Assembly: GCF_002197665.1 (NCBI RefSeq)
Contig: NZ_NBBJ01000001.1
Location: forward strand, 682,001-746,000
Source of the DNA: Sphingomonas mucosissima
Lineage (GTDB): Bacteria > Pseudomonadota > Alphaproteobacteria > Sphingomonadales > Sphingomonadaceae
Reading direction: 5' to 3'
Length of the DNA: 64,000 nucleotides
The position numbers and the translations under genes were made by a program. The number at the start of each line of letters is the position of its first letter. Position 1 is the first letter of the stretch. A model generated the notes under the pieces. It was not told the origin of the DNA. It saw only the letters and a program-made list of their open reading frames with translations, and did not search any database. Shown here in pieces: positions 17,937-28,000 of this stretch.

Positions 17937-18923
17937 ATGCTTCGACCTATCCTGGCTGTTTTCGAGCCCTTTGTTCTCGCGCTGCTCGGCACGGTGGTGC
18001 TCGCGTCCCTGCTGCCGGCGCGGGGGGCGGCGGTGCCGGTGTTCGATGCGCTCACCACGGCGGCGATCGTGCTGCTGTTCTTCCTCCATGGCGCGAAGCT
18101 TTCGCGCGAGGCGCTGTTGAGCGGGGCGCGTAACTGGCGGCTGCACCTGGCGGTGCTGGTTACATCCTTTGTGCTGTTTCCGCTGCTGGGCCTGGGCGTT
18201 TCCTCGCTGCCGATGCTGGACGGACCCATGGCGGCGGGGCTGTTGTTCCTGACGCTGCTGCCCTCGACGGTGCAATCGTCGATTGCCTTTACCGCCATCG
18301 CGCGCGGCAATGTCGCTGCGGCGGTGTGTAGCGCCTCCTTTTCTAATCTGCTGGGCATTGTCGCGACGCCGGCCCTGGTGGCGTTCGTCATGTCGCGGCC
18401 AGGGGCGTCGGCGAGCATTTCGATGGAATCGGTCGAGGGCATTGCGGTGCAGCTGCTGCTGCCGTTCCTGCTCGGCCATGCCTTGCGCCCGTGGCTGGGC
18501 GGCTTTGTGGCGCGGCACAAATCGCTGGTCTCCAGCGTCGATCGCGGGTCGATCCTGCTGGTCGTCTACACCGCGTTCAGCGCCGCTGTTGTCGAGGGGC
18601 TGTGGAGCCGTGTGTCGGGCGAGAGCCTGATGCTTTTGTTGGGCGCGTGCTGCGGGTTGCTGGCGGCGGTGCTGCTGCTGACCTTTGCGATGGGGTGCGT
18701 GCTGGGCTTCAGCCGGGAGGATTCGATCGTGCTGCTGTTCTGCGGATCGAAGAAGAGCCTAGCGACCGGCGTGCCGATCGCGGGGCTGCTGTTTCCGGCG
18801 GCGCAGGTCGGCGCGATCATCCTGCCGGTGATGGTGTTTCACCAGATCCAGCTGATCGCCTGCGCCGTGATCGCGCGGCTCTACGCCGAGCGGGCCGAGC
18901 GGGAGGAGGCCGCGCTGGCCTGA
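17937..18923 (+). CDS. Bile acid:sodium symporter-like (SBF-like) membrane transporter
   Basis: A 328-residue protein with about ten hydrophobic helices. Features of the SBF-like family (YfeH/PSE branch) include VLLFFLHGAKLSREAL, LLFLTLLPSTVQSSIAFT with the conserved Pro-Ser-Thr, FLLGHALRPWL, and FCGSKKSLATGVPIAGLLFP. An N-terminal arm from an upstream TTG is possible, but the ATG at 17937 (MLRPILAVFEPF) gives the standard start. The substrate is unknown; YfeH-like proteins have not been assigned reliably. It runs convergently into the GH12-like gene. Confidence 0.85.
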   Translation: MLRPILAVFEPFVLALLGTVVLASLLPARGAAVPVFDALTTAAIVLLFFLHGAKLSREALLSGARNWRLHLAVLVTSFVLFPLLGLGVSSLPMLDGPMAAGLLFLTLLPSTVQSSIAFTAIARGNVAAAVCSASFSNLLGIVATPALVAFVMSRPGASASISMESVEGIAVQLLLPFLLGHALRPWLGGFVARHKSLVSSVDRGSILLVVYTAFSAAVVEGLWSRVSGESLMLLLGACCGLLAAVLLLTFAMGCVLGFSREDSIVLLFCGSKKSLATGVPIAGLLFPAAQVGAIILPVMVFHQIQLIACAVIARLYAERAEREEAALA

Positions 18924-18935
18924 CCCCCTGCGCGA

Positions 18936-19754
18936 TCAGCGCATCGTGACGGTCCACCGATCGATTGAAAGGCTGCCCATGCCGCGCACCGGCTCCACGC
19001 CCATGGCGAGGCCAGACATCCATTCGTTGCCGGTGATCTTGCCCTTTTGCCGCAGCCATTCGAGCATCGGCAGCATGTCCAGCGTGCCGGCGCGCATATC
19101 GCCGGGCTTTTCCGGCCCAATCATGCAGAACTTTTCCGCCATGCGCACCATCCAGCGGCGCTTTTGAGCGTCAACAAAGACGCCGATCGGGGCGGCCTGG
19201 TCGAAATACGCGCGCGTGCTTTCGGGCATGTGGAAGAACCAGCCGATCTCGATCATCTTGGCGTTCACATCGGTGGTGTTGGCGCGCAGGTAGAATTCGG
19301 TGAGCACATTGCCGTCACCCAGCCGCGTGTCGATCGACCAGGCGAAGCTTTGGCGCAGCTCGCGCAGATCGCGCATGCGGATGGGCGCGACCGGCTGCTC
19401 GGGCTCGCCGCCGTCGTAATTGCCGTACATGACCGCGTTATAGCCCCAGACGCCGGGGCCGAAGCCGGCGCTGACCGGCGGCCAGCGCCAGTGAACCTTG
19501 GTGTTCGCGGGGAAGCGATCGAGGTCGATGACGATCGAATCGGCGTGCGGGGACCAGGGCTTCAGGACCGTCACCATCTCGCCGCCCCAGGGCTGGGCGA
19601 AGGCGAAGAAGCTGTCCTTGGTGAACGGCGTCTTGGCCGGCAGGACGATCTGGCCCGCCCCTGCCGACGGACGCGTAGCCCAGGCGAACAGGCCGAAGCC
19701 GGCCAGCGCCAATGCCGCCGCGGCAAGCAGGATCTTAACCAATTTCACCAGCAA
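18936..19754 (-). CDS. Membrane-anchored protein with glycoside hydrolase family 12-like fold (tentative)
   Basis: A 272-residue product with an N-terminal hydrophobic helix, MLVKLVKILLAAAALALAGF, that is either a signal peptide or an anchor. The rest is beta-rich and Trp/Gly-rich. Two stretches match the architecture of GH12 beta-jelly-roll enzymes: NAVMYGNYDGG followed by a strand ending KMIEIGWFF (E169 in the nucleophile position), and MSGLAMGVEPVRGMGSLSID near the C-terminus (E254 in the acid/base position). GH12 enzymes cleave beta-1,4 glucans or xyloglucan. The resemblance is by pattern only, so function is inferred; an uncharacterised family with the same fold is the alternative. Confidence 0.5.
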   Translation of the reverse strand: MLVKLVKILLAAAALALAGFGLFAWATRPSAGAGQIVLPAKTPFTKDSFFAFAQPWGGEMVTVLKPWSPHADSIVIDLDRFPANTKVHWRWPPVSAGFGPGVWGYNAVMYGNYDGGEPEQPVAPIRMRDLRELRQSFAWSIDTRLGDGNVLTEFYLRANTTDVNAKMIEIGWFFHMPESTRAYFDQAAPIGVFVDAQKRRWMVRMAEKFCMIGPEKPGDMRAGTLDMLPMLEWLRQKGKITGNEWMSGLAMGVEPVRGMGSLSIDRWTVTMR

Positions 19755-19810
19755 ATCCTGCCTGTTGCTTCAGATACCGAAGGCTCCGCTACAAGCTTGG
19801 CCGGTGCCGA

Positions 19811-20902
19811 TCAATCGCCGCTCGCGGCCAATCCGGTGCGATCGCCTGGCGGCTTGGGCCGGGCGCCGCCCAGCAAACGGCGCGCGGCTCGAGTGGTGGG
19901 GACCTCCACCCAGTAATACGCGGCAAAGCCGAGCGCGATGGAGCCGGCGACGATCACGACGCCGAGCGGCAGTACCTGGTCCGGCGCGGCACTGATCGGG
20001 ATCAGCAACGCCAATAGCAGCGGATGCGTGAGGTACAGGCTGTAGCTGGTATCCCCCAGCAGCCCGAGCGCGCCCAGCCGGCGCTGGCCGACGTGGCGTT
20101 CCAGGATCACGCCGCCCAGCACGATCAGCACCGCAGGCGGGGCAAAAAAGGCGACGCGCGGCAGCGGCGGATTGAGCAGCGCGAGCGCGGCAAAGGCAAT
20201 GGCGATCGCGGCGACACCGAGCAACGCCGGTGCCTGCATGATGCGCGCGCGATAGTGGCCGATCACCATGCCGGCGACGAATTCGAGCGGGATCGGGCTC
20301 GTCATCCGGGTGAGAAACGCGCTGTCGGCGGGCACGATCGGGCGGAGCGCCGTGATGGCGACGAACAGCACGCCCATCAGCGCGATCCGCATCGTGACGG
20401 GCAAGCGGATCAGCGCCGCGAAGACGAGATAGAAATAGATTTCGTAGTTCAGCGTCCATCCGGGCCCGAGGATCGGGCTGGTATCCTGCGCGCGCTCGTT
20501 AAAGTAGAAGATGAACAGGAACGACAAGGCGACTTCGCGCAGGCTCGGCAGCGTCTGTCCGCGGAACGCGAGGATGGCGATCATCGCGAGGGTGGCGACC
20601 CAGTAGATCGGCACGACGCGCGCGATGCGAGAGGCCAGGAAGCGGCGGGCGGTGACTGGGCGTTGGGCGGTGGACGCGACCATCACGAAGCCGCTGACGA
20701 CAAAGAAGATGTCGACGCCCGATGCCAGCCAGTGCGGGCGGCTGCCTTCGGTGATGAGGTTCAGATCATAGCCGGCGTGGTACAGCAGCACCATGACGGA
20801 GGCGATGCCGCGCAGATATTGGATCGAGAGGAACACGCCGTCGTGATGCCCGGGCACAAACGGCGCGCGATCCGCGGCGCTCCGTCCGGTGAGAGTTGTC
20901 AT
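19811..20902 (-). CDS. Acyltransferase family 3 (OafA-like) membrane protein
   Basis: A 363-residue integral membrane protein with about ten helices. The family signature is at the start: LSIQYLRGIASVMVLLYHAG, including R31 and H42, and then FFVVSGFVMVAST. The motif HPLLLALLIPI lies near the C-terminus. Members O-acetylate or O-acylate cell-surface or periplasmic sugars, using acyl-CoA from the cytoplasm. No sugar-biosynthesis genes are adjacent, so the acceptor is unknown. It is divergent from the OYE gene across 129 bases. Confidence 0.9.
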   Translation of the reverse strand: MTTLTGRSAADRAPFVPGHHDGVFLSIQYLRGIASVMVLLYHAGYDLNLITEGSRPHWLASGVDIFFVVSGFVMVASTAQRPVTARRFLASRIARVVPIYWVATLAMIAILAFRGQTLPSLREVALSFLFIFYFNERAQDTSPILGPGWTLNYEIYFYLVFAALIRLPVTMRIALMGVLFVAITALRPIVPADSAFLTRMTSPIPLEFVAGMVIGHYRARIMQAPALLGVAAIAIAFAALALLNPPLPRVAFFAPPAVLIVLGGVILERHVGQRRLGALGLLGDTSYSLYLTHPLLLALLIPISAAPDQVLPLGVVIVAGSIALGFAAYYWVEVPTTRAARRLLGGARPKPPGDRTGLAASGD

Positions 20903-21031
20903 GGAGGGCCTTTCGCGTGCTTGACCGCAGCTTGTAACCGATCAGGCCCGGGTGCCAAGGCGGGCGCTTGATTGGAAGTGGGCAGCACGCCAGTTGTGCG
21001 GCATCGGATAGCTCGCAAGATAATGGAGGCG

Positions 21032-22129
21032 ATGATCGTGGCGGTGAACGACCTGTTTGAACCACTGACGCTGAAGCGCGGCCCGGCGATGAAGAACCGC
21101 TTCATGCTGGCGCCGCTGACGAACCAGCAGAGCCACGCCGACGGCCGGCTATCGGAAGAAGAGCATCACTGGCTGACGCTGCGCGCCAAGGGCGGGTTCG
21201 GGCTGACGATGACCGCGGCGGCGCATGTTCAGGCAGGCGGGCAGGGCTTCGAAGGCCAGCTTGGCGTCTTTGACGACCGGCATCTCGAAGGGCTGACGCG
21301 GCTGGCCTCGGCCATCCGCGCGGCGGGCTCGGTGTCCTCGGTGCAGCTGCATCATGCCGGCAACCGTTCGCCCAAGGAGCTGGTCGGCACGCCGGTTTGC
21401 CCGTCGGACGATCCTGACACGGGCGCGCGCGGGCTGACGCTGGGCGAGGTGGAGCAATTGCGCGACGATTTCATCGCCGCCGCCAAGCGATCCGAGGCGG
21501 CAGGCTTCGACGGCGTGGAGATCCACGGGGCGCATGGATATATCCTGGCGCAATTCCTCTCGTCCGAGATCAACAAGCGCGACGACCGTTATGGCGGCAG
21601 CCTGGAGAACCGCTCGCGCCTGATCTTCGAGATCATCGACGGGATTCGTGCGACCTGCGGCAGCGACTTCCAGGTCGGCCTGCGGCTGTCTCCGGAGCGT
21701 TTCGGCCTGAAGCTGGCCGAGATCCGCGATCTGGCGGCCGAGCTGCTGCGCAAGGAAGACCTCGACTATCTCGACATGTCGCTGTGGGATGTGGCCAAGG
21801 AGCCGGTCGAGGAGGAGCATCGCGGCCGTTCGCTGATGAGCTTCTTCACCGAGCTGCCGCGTGGCGCCGTTCGGCTTGGGGCCGCGGGCAAGGTGATGAC
21901 GGCGCAGGAGGCCGCCGGCGTGCTGGAAGCAGGATGCGATTTCGTGGTGATCGGCCGCGGCGCGATCCTGCGGCATGACTTCCCCGAGCGCGTGCGACAG
22001 GACGCAGGCTATGTCTCGCCCGCGCTTCCGGTGACGGCGCAGCACCTGCTGGACGAGGGGCTAAGCCCGCAATTCGTGAATTACATGCGCAACTGGAAGG
22101 GCTTCGTCGCGGAGGAAGTCGCGGCCTGA
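21032..22129 (+). CDS. NADH:flavin oxidoreductase (old yellow enzyme family)
   Basis: A 365-residue FMN-dependent TIM-barrel enzyme. The N-terminus KNRFMLAPLTNQQSHADG carries the FMN-binding segment, VQLHHAGNR the substrate-binding His region, and HGAHGYILAQFLSSEINKR with DDRYGGSLENRSRL the OYE signature. There are no Cys clusters, so it is a plain OYE rather than an Fe-S dienoyl-CoA reductase. Members reduce activated alkenes of enones or nitro compounds. Starts at 21023, 21032 or GTG 21038 are all possible: a GGAGG at 21025-21029 is best spaced for the GTG. It is convergent with the IclR gene. Confidence 0.9.
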   Translation: MIVAVNDLFEPLTLKRGPAMKNRFMLAPLTNQQSHADGRLSEEEHHWLTLRAKGGFGLTMTAAAHVQAGGQGFEGQLGVFDDRHLEGLTRLASAIRAAGSVSSVQLHHAGNRSPKELVGTPVCPSDDPDTGARGLTLGEVEQLRDDFIAAAKRSEAAGFDGVEIHGAHGYILAQFLSSEINKRDDRYGGSLENRSRLIFEIIDGIRATCGSDFQVGLRLSPERFGLKLAEIRDLAAELLRKEDLDYLDMSLWDVAKEPVEEEHRGRSLMSFFTELPRGAVRLGAAGKVMTAQEAAGVLEAGCDFVVIGRGAILRHDFPERVRQDAGYVSPALPVTAQHLLDEGLSPQFVNYMRNWKGFVAEEVAA

Positions 22130-22137
22130 ACCAATGT

Positions 22138-22168
22138 GGCCGGCGCCCGCCCTTGCGCGGCGCCGGCC
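22138..22168. terminator. Bidirectional hairpin between OYE and IclR genes
   Basis: GGCCGGCGCC and GGCGCCGGCC form a perfect 10-base-pair stem between the two convergent genes; its last base is the first base of the IclR stop codon (minus strand). No strong U-run on either strand. Confidence 0.6.
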
Positions 22169-22995
22169 TATTGCTGCTGAAAGCGTTCGTTGATGCTTTT
22201 GGCCGCGGCGCGAAGCTCGGGCACGAGCTGTTCGCGCATGTCTTGAACCGGAAAGCGCATGGACGGGCAGCAGGCGTTCAGGGCGGCGATGACCTGGCCG
22301 CCCGCGTCGTAGATCGGCACGGACAAGGAGCGGACGCCCTCCTCAAGCTCCTCATCGACCAGTGAATAACCCAGCTCGCGCGTTTCGGCGATGATGGCGC
22401 GAAGCTGCGCCACCGAGCGCACCGTGTTGGACGTGTGCTTTTCCAGTTTGAGGCGGCTGAAGTAGCGCTCCAGCGTTTCGTCGCTCTCGCCCGCGAGCAA
22501 CACGCGACCGGTGGAGACGGCATAGGCCGGCAGCCGGTTGCCGATGTTGATGCTGACCGAGATCACCCGATCGGGGGTGGAGCGCGCCAGGTAGGTTACT
22601 TCGTCGCCGGTCAGGACCGCAGTGTAGATCGACTCCTGCGTCTTTTGCGACAAGGCGTTCATCACCGGCTGAACGATGTCGAGGATGCCCACGGAAGATA
22701 GCGCGGAATAGCCGAGCTGCAGCACCTTGGGGCGCAGCGAGAAGTGGCGGTCGCGCTTTTCGGCATAGCCTTCGCGCACGAGCGTCAGGAGCAGGCGCCG
22801 GGTGGTGGCGCGCGACATGCCGGTGACTTTCGCCACGTCGCTGAGCGTCATTGCGGGTGTGTCGCGCGTGAAGGCGCAGATCACCTCCAGCCCGCGCGCC
22901 AAGGAGGCGACGTAATCGCGATCACCGTCGTCAGTTTCGCCTGCGATCAGACCGGCGTCTTCATCTGCACTCTGGTCGATCGCACTAGCTGACAT
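22168..22995 (-). CDS. IclR-family transcriptional regulator
   Basis: A 275-residue DNA-binding protein. The winged helix-turn-helix is at about residues 30-90 (ALARGLEVICAFTRD-like start, then MTLSDVAKVTGMSRATTRRL), and the IclR effector domain follows at 100-270 with GYSALSSVGILDIVQPVM and SVPIYDAGGQVIAALNAC. It resembles the PcaR/PobR subgroup that controls aromatic or dicarboxylate breakdown, often as an activator. It lies head-to-head with the secreted hydrolase gene across about 250 bases, so that locus or the OYE gene are the likely targets. Confidence 0.92.
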   Translation of the reverse strand: MSASAIDQSADEDAGLIAGETDDGDRDYVASLARGLEVICAFTRDTPAMTLSDVAKVTGMSRATTRRLLLTLVREGYAEKRDRHFSLRPKVLQLGYSALSSVGILDIVQPVMNALSQKTQESIYTAVLTGDEVTYLARSTPDRVISVSINIGNRLPAYAVSTGRVLLAGESDETLERYFSRLKLEKHTSNTVRSVAQLRAIIAETRELGYSLVDEELEEGVRSLSVPIYDAGGQVIAALNACCPSMRFPVQDMREQLVPELRAAAKSINERFQQQ

Positions 22996-23055
22996 GGGGG
23001 TACATCCTCCGGTTATGGATCATATGGCTAACGCGCCGGGGCGGTAACGGAAACA

Positions 23056-23086
23056 AGCCTTGGCCTTTGTTGGCTAAACCAAGGCT
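23056..23086. promoter_or_regulatory. Inverted repeat in the IclR/hydrolase divergent region
   Basis: AGCCTTGG (23056-23063) and CCAAGGCT (23079-23086) are perfect inverted repeats with a 15-base spacer between the divergent IclR and secreted hydrolase genes. A regulator-binding role is inferred from location. Confidence 0.4.
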
Positions 23087-23168
23087 GCCAACGCGCAAGC
23101 ACAGCTTTCCTCCGCAACAAACTTTGTGCGCTATCGCAACACCCGTTCGCTATGCGATCAAAAATGCG

Positions 23169-23197
23169 TTGACAAGAACTCACATGCAGGCAAATTC
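23169..23197 (+). promoter_or_regulatory. Candidate sigma70 promoter of the secreted hydrolase gene
   Basis: TTGACA at 23169-23174 is a perfect -35 box; 17 bases later AAATTC (23192-23197) could be the -10, or CAAATT with 16 bases. The transcript would begin about 35-40 bases before the ATG at 23243. Just upstream, CGCTATCGCA and CGCTATGCGA form a near-direct repeat that could be a regulator site. Confidence 0.5.
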
Positions 23198-23242
23198 ACG
23201 TTGCGGCGGAGCGGGGAGCGAGCCGACACAAGGGGATACGAC

Positions 23243-24970
23243 ATGCGAAAGACATTCGCGGTCGGCGCTGCTGTTGCGGCGCTGACGCTGGGGACGCATG
23301 CGCTGCGTGCAGAGGATTTTCGGGTCGAACTGACGGCGCCGGGTGCGAAGGAAGCGCCCTATGAAGGGCGCGTGCTGCTGGTGCTGGCGGCGGACGACAA
23401 GAGCGAGCCGCGCTTCCAGGTGGATGCCAGCCATGACGCGGCGCAGGTGTTCGGCATCGAGGTCGAGGGCTTCCGCAACGGTCAGGCCAAGGTGATCGGC
23501 AAGGACGTGCTGGGCTATCCCGGCCGCAGCCTTTCCGACGTGCCGGCGGGTACGTACACCGTGCAGGCCGTCCTGCATAAGTACGACACGTTCAAGCTGG
23601 GCAATGGCAAGGTGGTGAAGCTGCCCGCCGCGCGCGGCGCGGGGCAGAACTGGCGCAAGGAGCCAGGCAACATCATCAGCAAGCCGATGAAGGTGAACTT
23701 CGATCCGAAGCGCCCCGGCGAGATCAAGATCGCGCTGACCGAGGTGATCGGCCCGGTCGAGGAGCCGAAGGACACCGAATTCGTCCGGCACTTCAAGTTC
23801 AAGTCCGAGCGGCTGTCCAAATTCTGGGGCCGCGACGTCTATATGCGCGGCCACGTGCTGGTCCCGAAGGATTTCGACAAGCATCCCGAGGCGAAGTATC
23901 CGCTGGCGATCTTCCACGGGCACTTCCCCGAGGATTTCGGCGGTTTCCGCACCACGCCGCCCGATGCGAACATCAAGTGCGAGCCGAACAAGCGCTTTAT
24001 CAACGAGACCTGCTATGCCCGGACCGAGCAGCAGGAAGCGTATGACTTCTACCAGAAGTGGGTCTCGCCCGACTTCCCGCGGATGCTGATCGTCGAGATC
24101 GATCATTCCAACCCGTATTACGACGACAGTTATGCGGTGAATTCGGCCAACATCGGGCCGTATGGCGATGCCATCACCTATGACTTCATCCCCGCGCTGG
24201 AGAAGAAATTCCGCGGGCTGGGCCAGGGCTGGGCGCGGTTCCTCTACGGCGGGTCGACCGGCGGCTGGGAAGCGCTGGCGGCGCAGGTCTTCTATCCCGA
24301 CGAATATAACGGCGCCTTCGCGGCGTGCCCGGACCCGATCGATTTCCGCCAGACGATGGTCACGGATATCTACAAGGACAAGAACGCATACTTCTGGACC
24401 GGCCCGTTCGGGAAGGTCGCGAAGCCGGGCAAGCGCGATTACCTCGGCCATCTGTCGCACACGATCGAGGACGAGAACCGGCTGGAGCTGGTGCTGGGCG
24501 ACAAGACTCGTTCGGGCGGCCAGTGGGACGTGTGGGAAGCGGTGTATTCGCCGATGGGCGAGGACGGTTATCCCAAGCGGATCTGGAACAAGGCGACCGG
24601 CGAGATCGATTCCAGCGTCGCGGCGTACTGGCGCGACAATTACGACATGCGCCACATCCTGGAGCGTGACTGGCAGAAGCTGGCGCCCAAGCTGCAGGGC
24701 AAGATCCACATCTATGTCGGCGACATGGACAACTTCTACCTGAACAATGCCGTCTATCTGATGGAGGACTTCCTGAAGAAGGCGCAGCCGGCTTATGGGG
24801 GCGAGATCCTTTATGGGGACCGTGACGAGCATTGCTGGAACGGTGACAAGACCCAGCCCAACTCGGTCGGGCGGCTGCGGTACAATTGGATGTACGTGCC
24901 CAAGATCCTGAAGCGGATCGAGGCGGCGGCACCCAAGGGCGCCGATCTCACCAGCTGGCGATACAAATAA
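23243..24970 (+). CDS. Secreted alpha/beta-hydrolase-fold esterase-like protein
   Basis: A 575-residue exported protein. The signal peptide is MRKTFAVGAAVAALTLGTHALRAE-like, cut after about residue 23, and AAGGGGA precedes the ATG. An N-terminal beta domain (residues ~24-200) contains EGRVLLVLAADDKSEPRF and a Ca-independent Ig-like layout. The C-terminal alpha/beta-hydrolase core has the nucleophile S338 in YGGSTGGWEAL, the strand YPLAIFHGHFPEDFGGF, and a later DEHCWNG that may supply the catalytic His. The substrate is unknown; similar proteins are labelled putative esterases or peptidases. It is the first gene of a run with the TonB-dependent receptor and the peptidases, 80 bases before the receptor. 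Confidence 0.8.
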   Translation: MRKTFAVGAAVAALTLGTHALRAEDFRVELTAPGAKEAPYEGRVLLVLAADDKSEPRFQVDASHDAAQVFGIEVEGFRNGQAKVIGKDVLGYPGRSLSDVPAGTYTVQAVLHKYDTFKLGNGKVVKLPAARGAGQNWRKEPGNIISKPMKVNFDPKRPGEIKIALTEVIGPVEEPKDTEFVRHFKFKSERLSKFWGRDVYMRGHVLVPKDFDKHPEAKYPLAIFHGHFPEDFGGFRTTPPDANIKCEPNKRFINETCYARTEQQEAYDFYQKWVSPDFPRMLIVEIDHSNPYYDDSYAVNSANIGPYGDAITYDFIPALEKKFRGLGQGWARFLYGGSTGGWEALAAQVFYPDEYNGAFAACPDPIDFRQTMVTDIYKDKNAYFWTGPFGKVAKPGKRDYLGHLSHTIEDENRLELVLGDKTRSGGQWDVWEAVYSPMGEDGYPKRIWNKATGEIDSSVAAYWRDNYDMRHILERDWQKLAPKLQGKIHIYVGDMDNFYLNNAVYLMEDFLKKAQPAYGGEILYGDRDEHCWNGDKTQPNSVGRLRYNWMYVPKILKRIEAAAPKGADLTSWRYK

Positions 24971-25050
24971 GCACGAAAACATGCTCGCCGCGCCGGCAGG
25001 GGAAGCCGGCGACGTGCGACATCCACGACGAAAATCAGGGAGTTTTCATC

Positions 25051-28000
25051 ATGACTAACAGGTCACACTTACGTCGTTTTCTGCTCTGCTCGGCGGTCAT
25101 GCTGGGCGGCGCGGCGATGCCGGCGATGGCGCAGGAAAGCCCCGCGGATGCCACGGCGGCAAGCGGCGACGCCGATATCGTCATCACCGGTTCGCGCATC
25201 CGTTCGCCCAACCTTGAGAGCGTCAGCCCCGTCACCACCGTAGCGGCGGAAGAGTTCGCCATTCGCGGCACGGTGCGCACCGAAGATCTCGTCAACCAGC
25301 TGCCGCAGGTGTTCGCGGCGCAGGGCGCGGCCAATTCGAACGAGGCGACCGGCACGGCGCAGGTCGACCTTCGCGGCCTCAGCCCGTCGCGTACCCTGGT
25401 GCTGATCAACGGCCGCCGCCTGCCTTATGGCTCGCCCAAGAACATCCCGTCGGATCTTAACCAGGTGCCGACCCCGCTGATCCAGTCGGTGGAAGTGCTG
25501 ACCGGCGGCGCATCGGCGGTGTATGGCTCCGACGCGATCGCGGGCGTCGTGAACTTCAAGCTGATGGAGAATTTCAGCGGCGTTCGCTTCACCGGCAGCA
25601 TCGGCGGCTTCCAGCACACCAACGATCGCGACGAGCTGCGCGACCTGCTCGATCGCAACAATGCCGCGGTGCCGGGCGCTTACCTCAAGCCCGACAAGAA
25701 TGTGTGGAACGGCTTCACCACCGAAGTCTCCGCGGTGTTCGGCGGCAACATCGACGAGGGTCGCGGCAACGTCACGGGCTATGCCACGTACCGCAAGGTC
25801 AATGCGATCCTGCAAAAGGATTATGACTATAGCGCCTGCGCACTGGGCGCGACCGGGCAGGGCGGCAGCCAGTTCTCGTGCAGTGGCTCGGCGACCAACG
25901 ATCCCGCCAATTTCACCAATGCCGGGCGCATCCCCGGCCTGCCGACATCGTTCCGCGCGACGCGCGACGGGCAGTTCGTGCCGGGCTCGCTGACTTACAA
26001 TTTTGCGCCGTACAATTATTATCAGCGGCCCGACGAGCGCTACACGCTCGGCGCCAATGCGCATTACGAGGTGAACGAGAACTTCACCCCGTATTTCGAA
26101 GTCGGCTTCATGGAAGACCGCTCGGTCGCGCAGATCGCGCCGGGCACCAACAGCGCCGGCATCACCGTGGGTGCCGGCAGCATCAGCGGCATCAACTGTG
26201 ACAATCCGTTCCTCAGCGCACAGCAGGCGAGCTATCTGTGCACCAGCCGCGGGCTGTCGACCGGCAGCATCTATGACGCGGCGGGCAATTATGCCGGCCC
26301 GCAGTCGGTCGCGACCGGCGTGCTGGTCGCGCGCCGCAACGTCGAGGGCGGCAACCGCCAGGACGACATCCAGCACCAGAGCTACCGCATCGTGGTGGGC
26401 GCGCGCGGCGATATCGGCGGGCCGTTCAAATATGACGTCTATGGCCTGTATTCGAAGGTGAACTATCGCAGCCGCTTCGCGGGAGATGCGAACCGCCAGC
26501 GTACCGCCAACGCCTTCAACGCGGTGCGCAATTCGGCCGGGCAGATCGTCTGCGCGATCAATGCCGACGCCAATCCCAACAACAACGATCCGCGCTGCTC
26601 GCCGCTGAATTACTTCAGCGGCGCGGCCAGCCAGGATTCGGTGGATTATGTCGCGGAAGTGAAGTCGATCACCGGCGACACCAACCTCGTCAACATCGTC
26701 GCGGCGGTCGACGGCAACCTTGGTGAATGGGGCTTCACCTCGCCGTTCGCCAATACCGGCGTCGCGGTCGCCTTCGGTTACGAATATCGCAAGAACGCGG
26801 TCGATTATCAGCCGGACGAAATCTACCAGGCCGCGGCCAGCCCCGAACTGCCGATCAGCGGCTCGGTTGCGGTGAAGGAATTGTTCGGCGAGCTGATCGT
26901 CCCGATCGTCGAGGACAAGCCGTTCTTCCAGAGCCTGTCGTTCGAAGGCGCGTATCGCTATTCGGATTATGACAGCGGCTTCAAGACCGACACGTACAAG
27001 CTGGGCCTGAACTGGTCCCCGGTGCGCGACTTCCGCTTCCGCGGTTCGTACCAGCGCGCGGTTCGTGCGCCCAACGTCATCGAGCTGTTCTCCAGCCAGC
27101 AGTTGTTCGAAGTCGAGCTGACCGAGAACGCCAATGGCTCGTACGATCCGTGCTCGGGCGCGAACCCGATCGCGACCTTTGCCCAGTGCGCGCGCACCGG
27201 CGTGACCGCGGGGCAATATGGCAACATCGTCGACAACCCCGCCGGCCAGTTCAACTCGCTGATCGGTGGCAACCCGGATTTGGATCCGGAAACCGCCAAG
27301 ACGCTGTCGCTCGGCGCCGTGTTCGAGCCGCGCTTCGTGCCGGGCCTCACCATCTCGGTCGATTACTTCGACATCAAGGTCGAGAACCTGGTCGGCAGCG
27401 TCAATCCGAACCTGTCGATCGCCAACTGCCTGGCGAGCGGCGACCCGTATTTCTGCAGCCTGATCCAGCGCAGCCCGGAGAGCGGATCGCTCTGGCAGGG
27501 CGAGAACGGCTTCTTCCGCCGCTTCAACGTCAACACGGGCTCGCTGCAGACCAAGGGCGTCGACGTGGTGGTCGATTACCGCATGAACCTGGACGATCTG
27601 GGCATCAACGCAGGCCGGCTGAACTTCAACCTGGTGGGCACGTATCTCGACTCCTACAAGACGGTGCCGCTGCCCAATTCGCCGCAGGCCGACGTTTACG
27701 AGTGCAAGGGGCTGTATGCGGGCCTGTGCGGTCGGCCGCGTCCGAAATGGCGCCACAAGTTCATGACCACCTGGTCGCCTGCGGACCGGTTCAGCCTGAC
27801 GGGCACGTGGCGCTACGTCTCGTCGGTGCAGATCGCGCAGACGAGCAGCCAGGCGGCGCTGACCGGCAGCTTCTCGCAAGTGAACCGGGAATTGGGCGCG
27901 CGCAATTACTTCGATCTCGCGGCGGCGTTCACGGTGCGCAAGGACCTGACCTTCCGCGCGGGCGTCAACAACCTGTTCGACAAGGATCCGCCGCTCACCA

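Noticed and set aside
23180..24982. 600-codon antisense frame opposite the secreted hydrolase
   Set aside because: Same reasoning: a shadow of a gene with a signal peptide and nucleophile motif.
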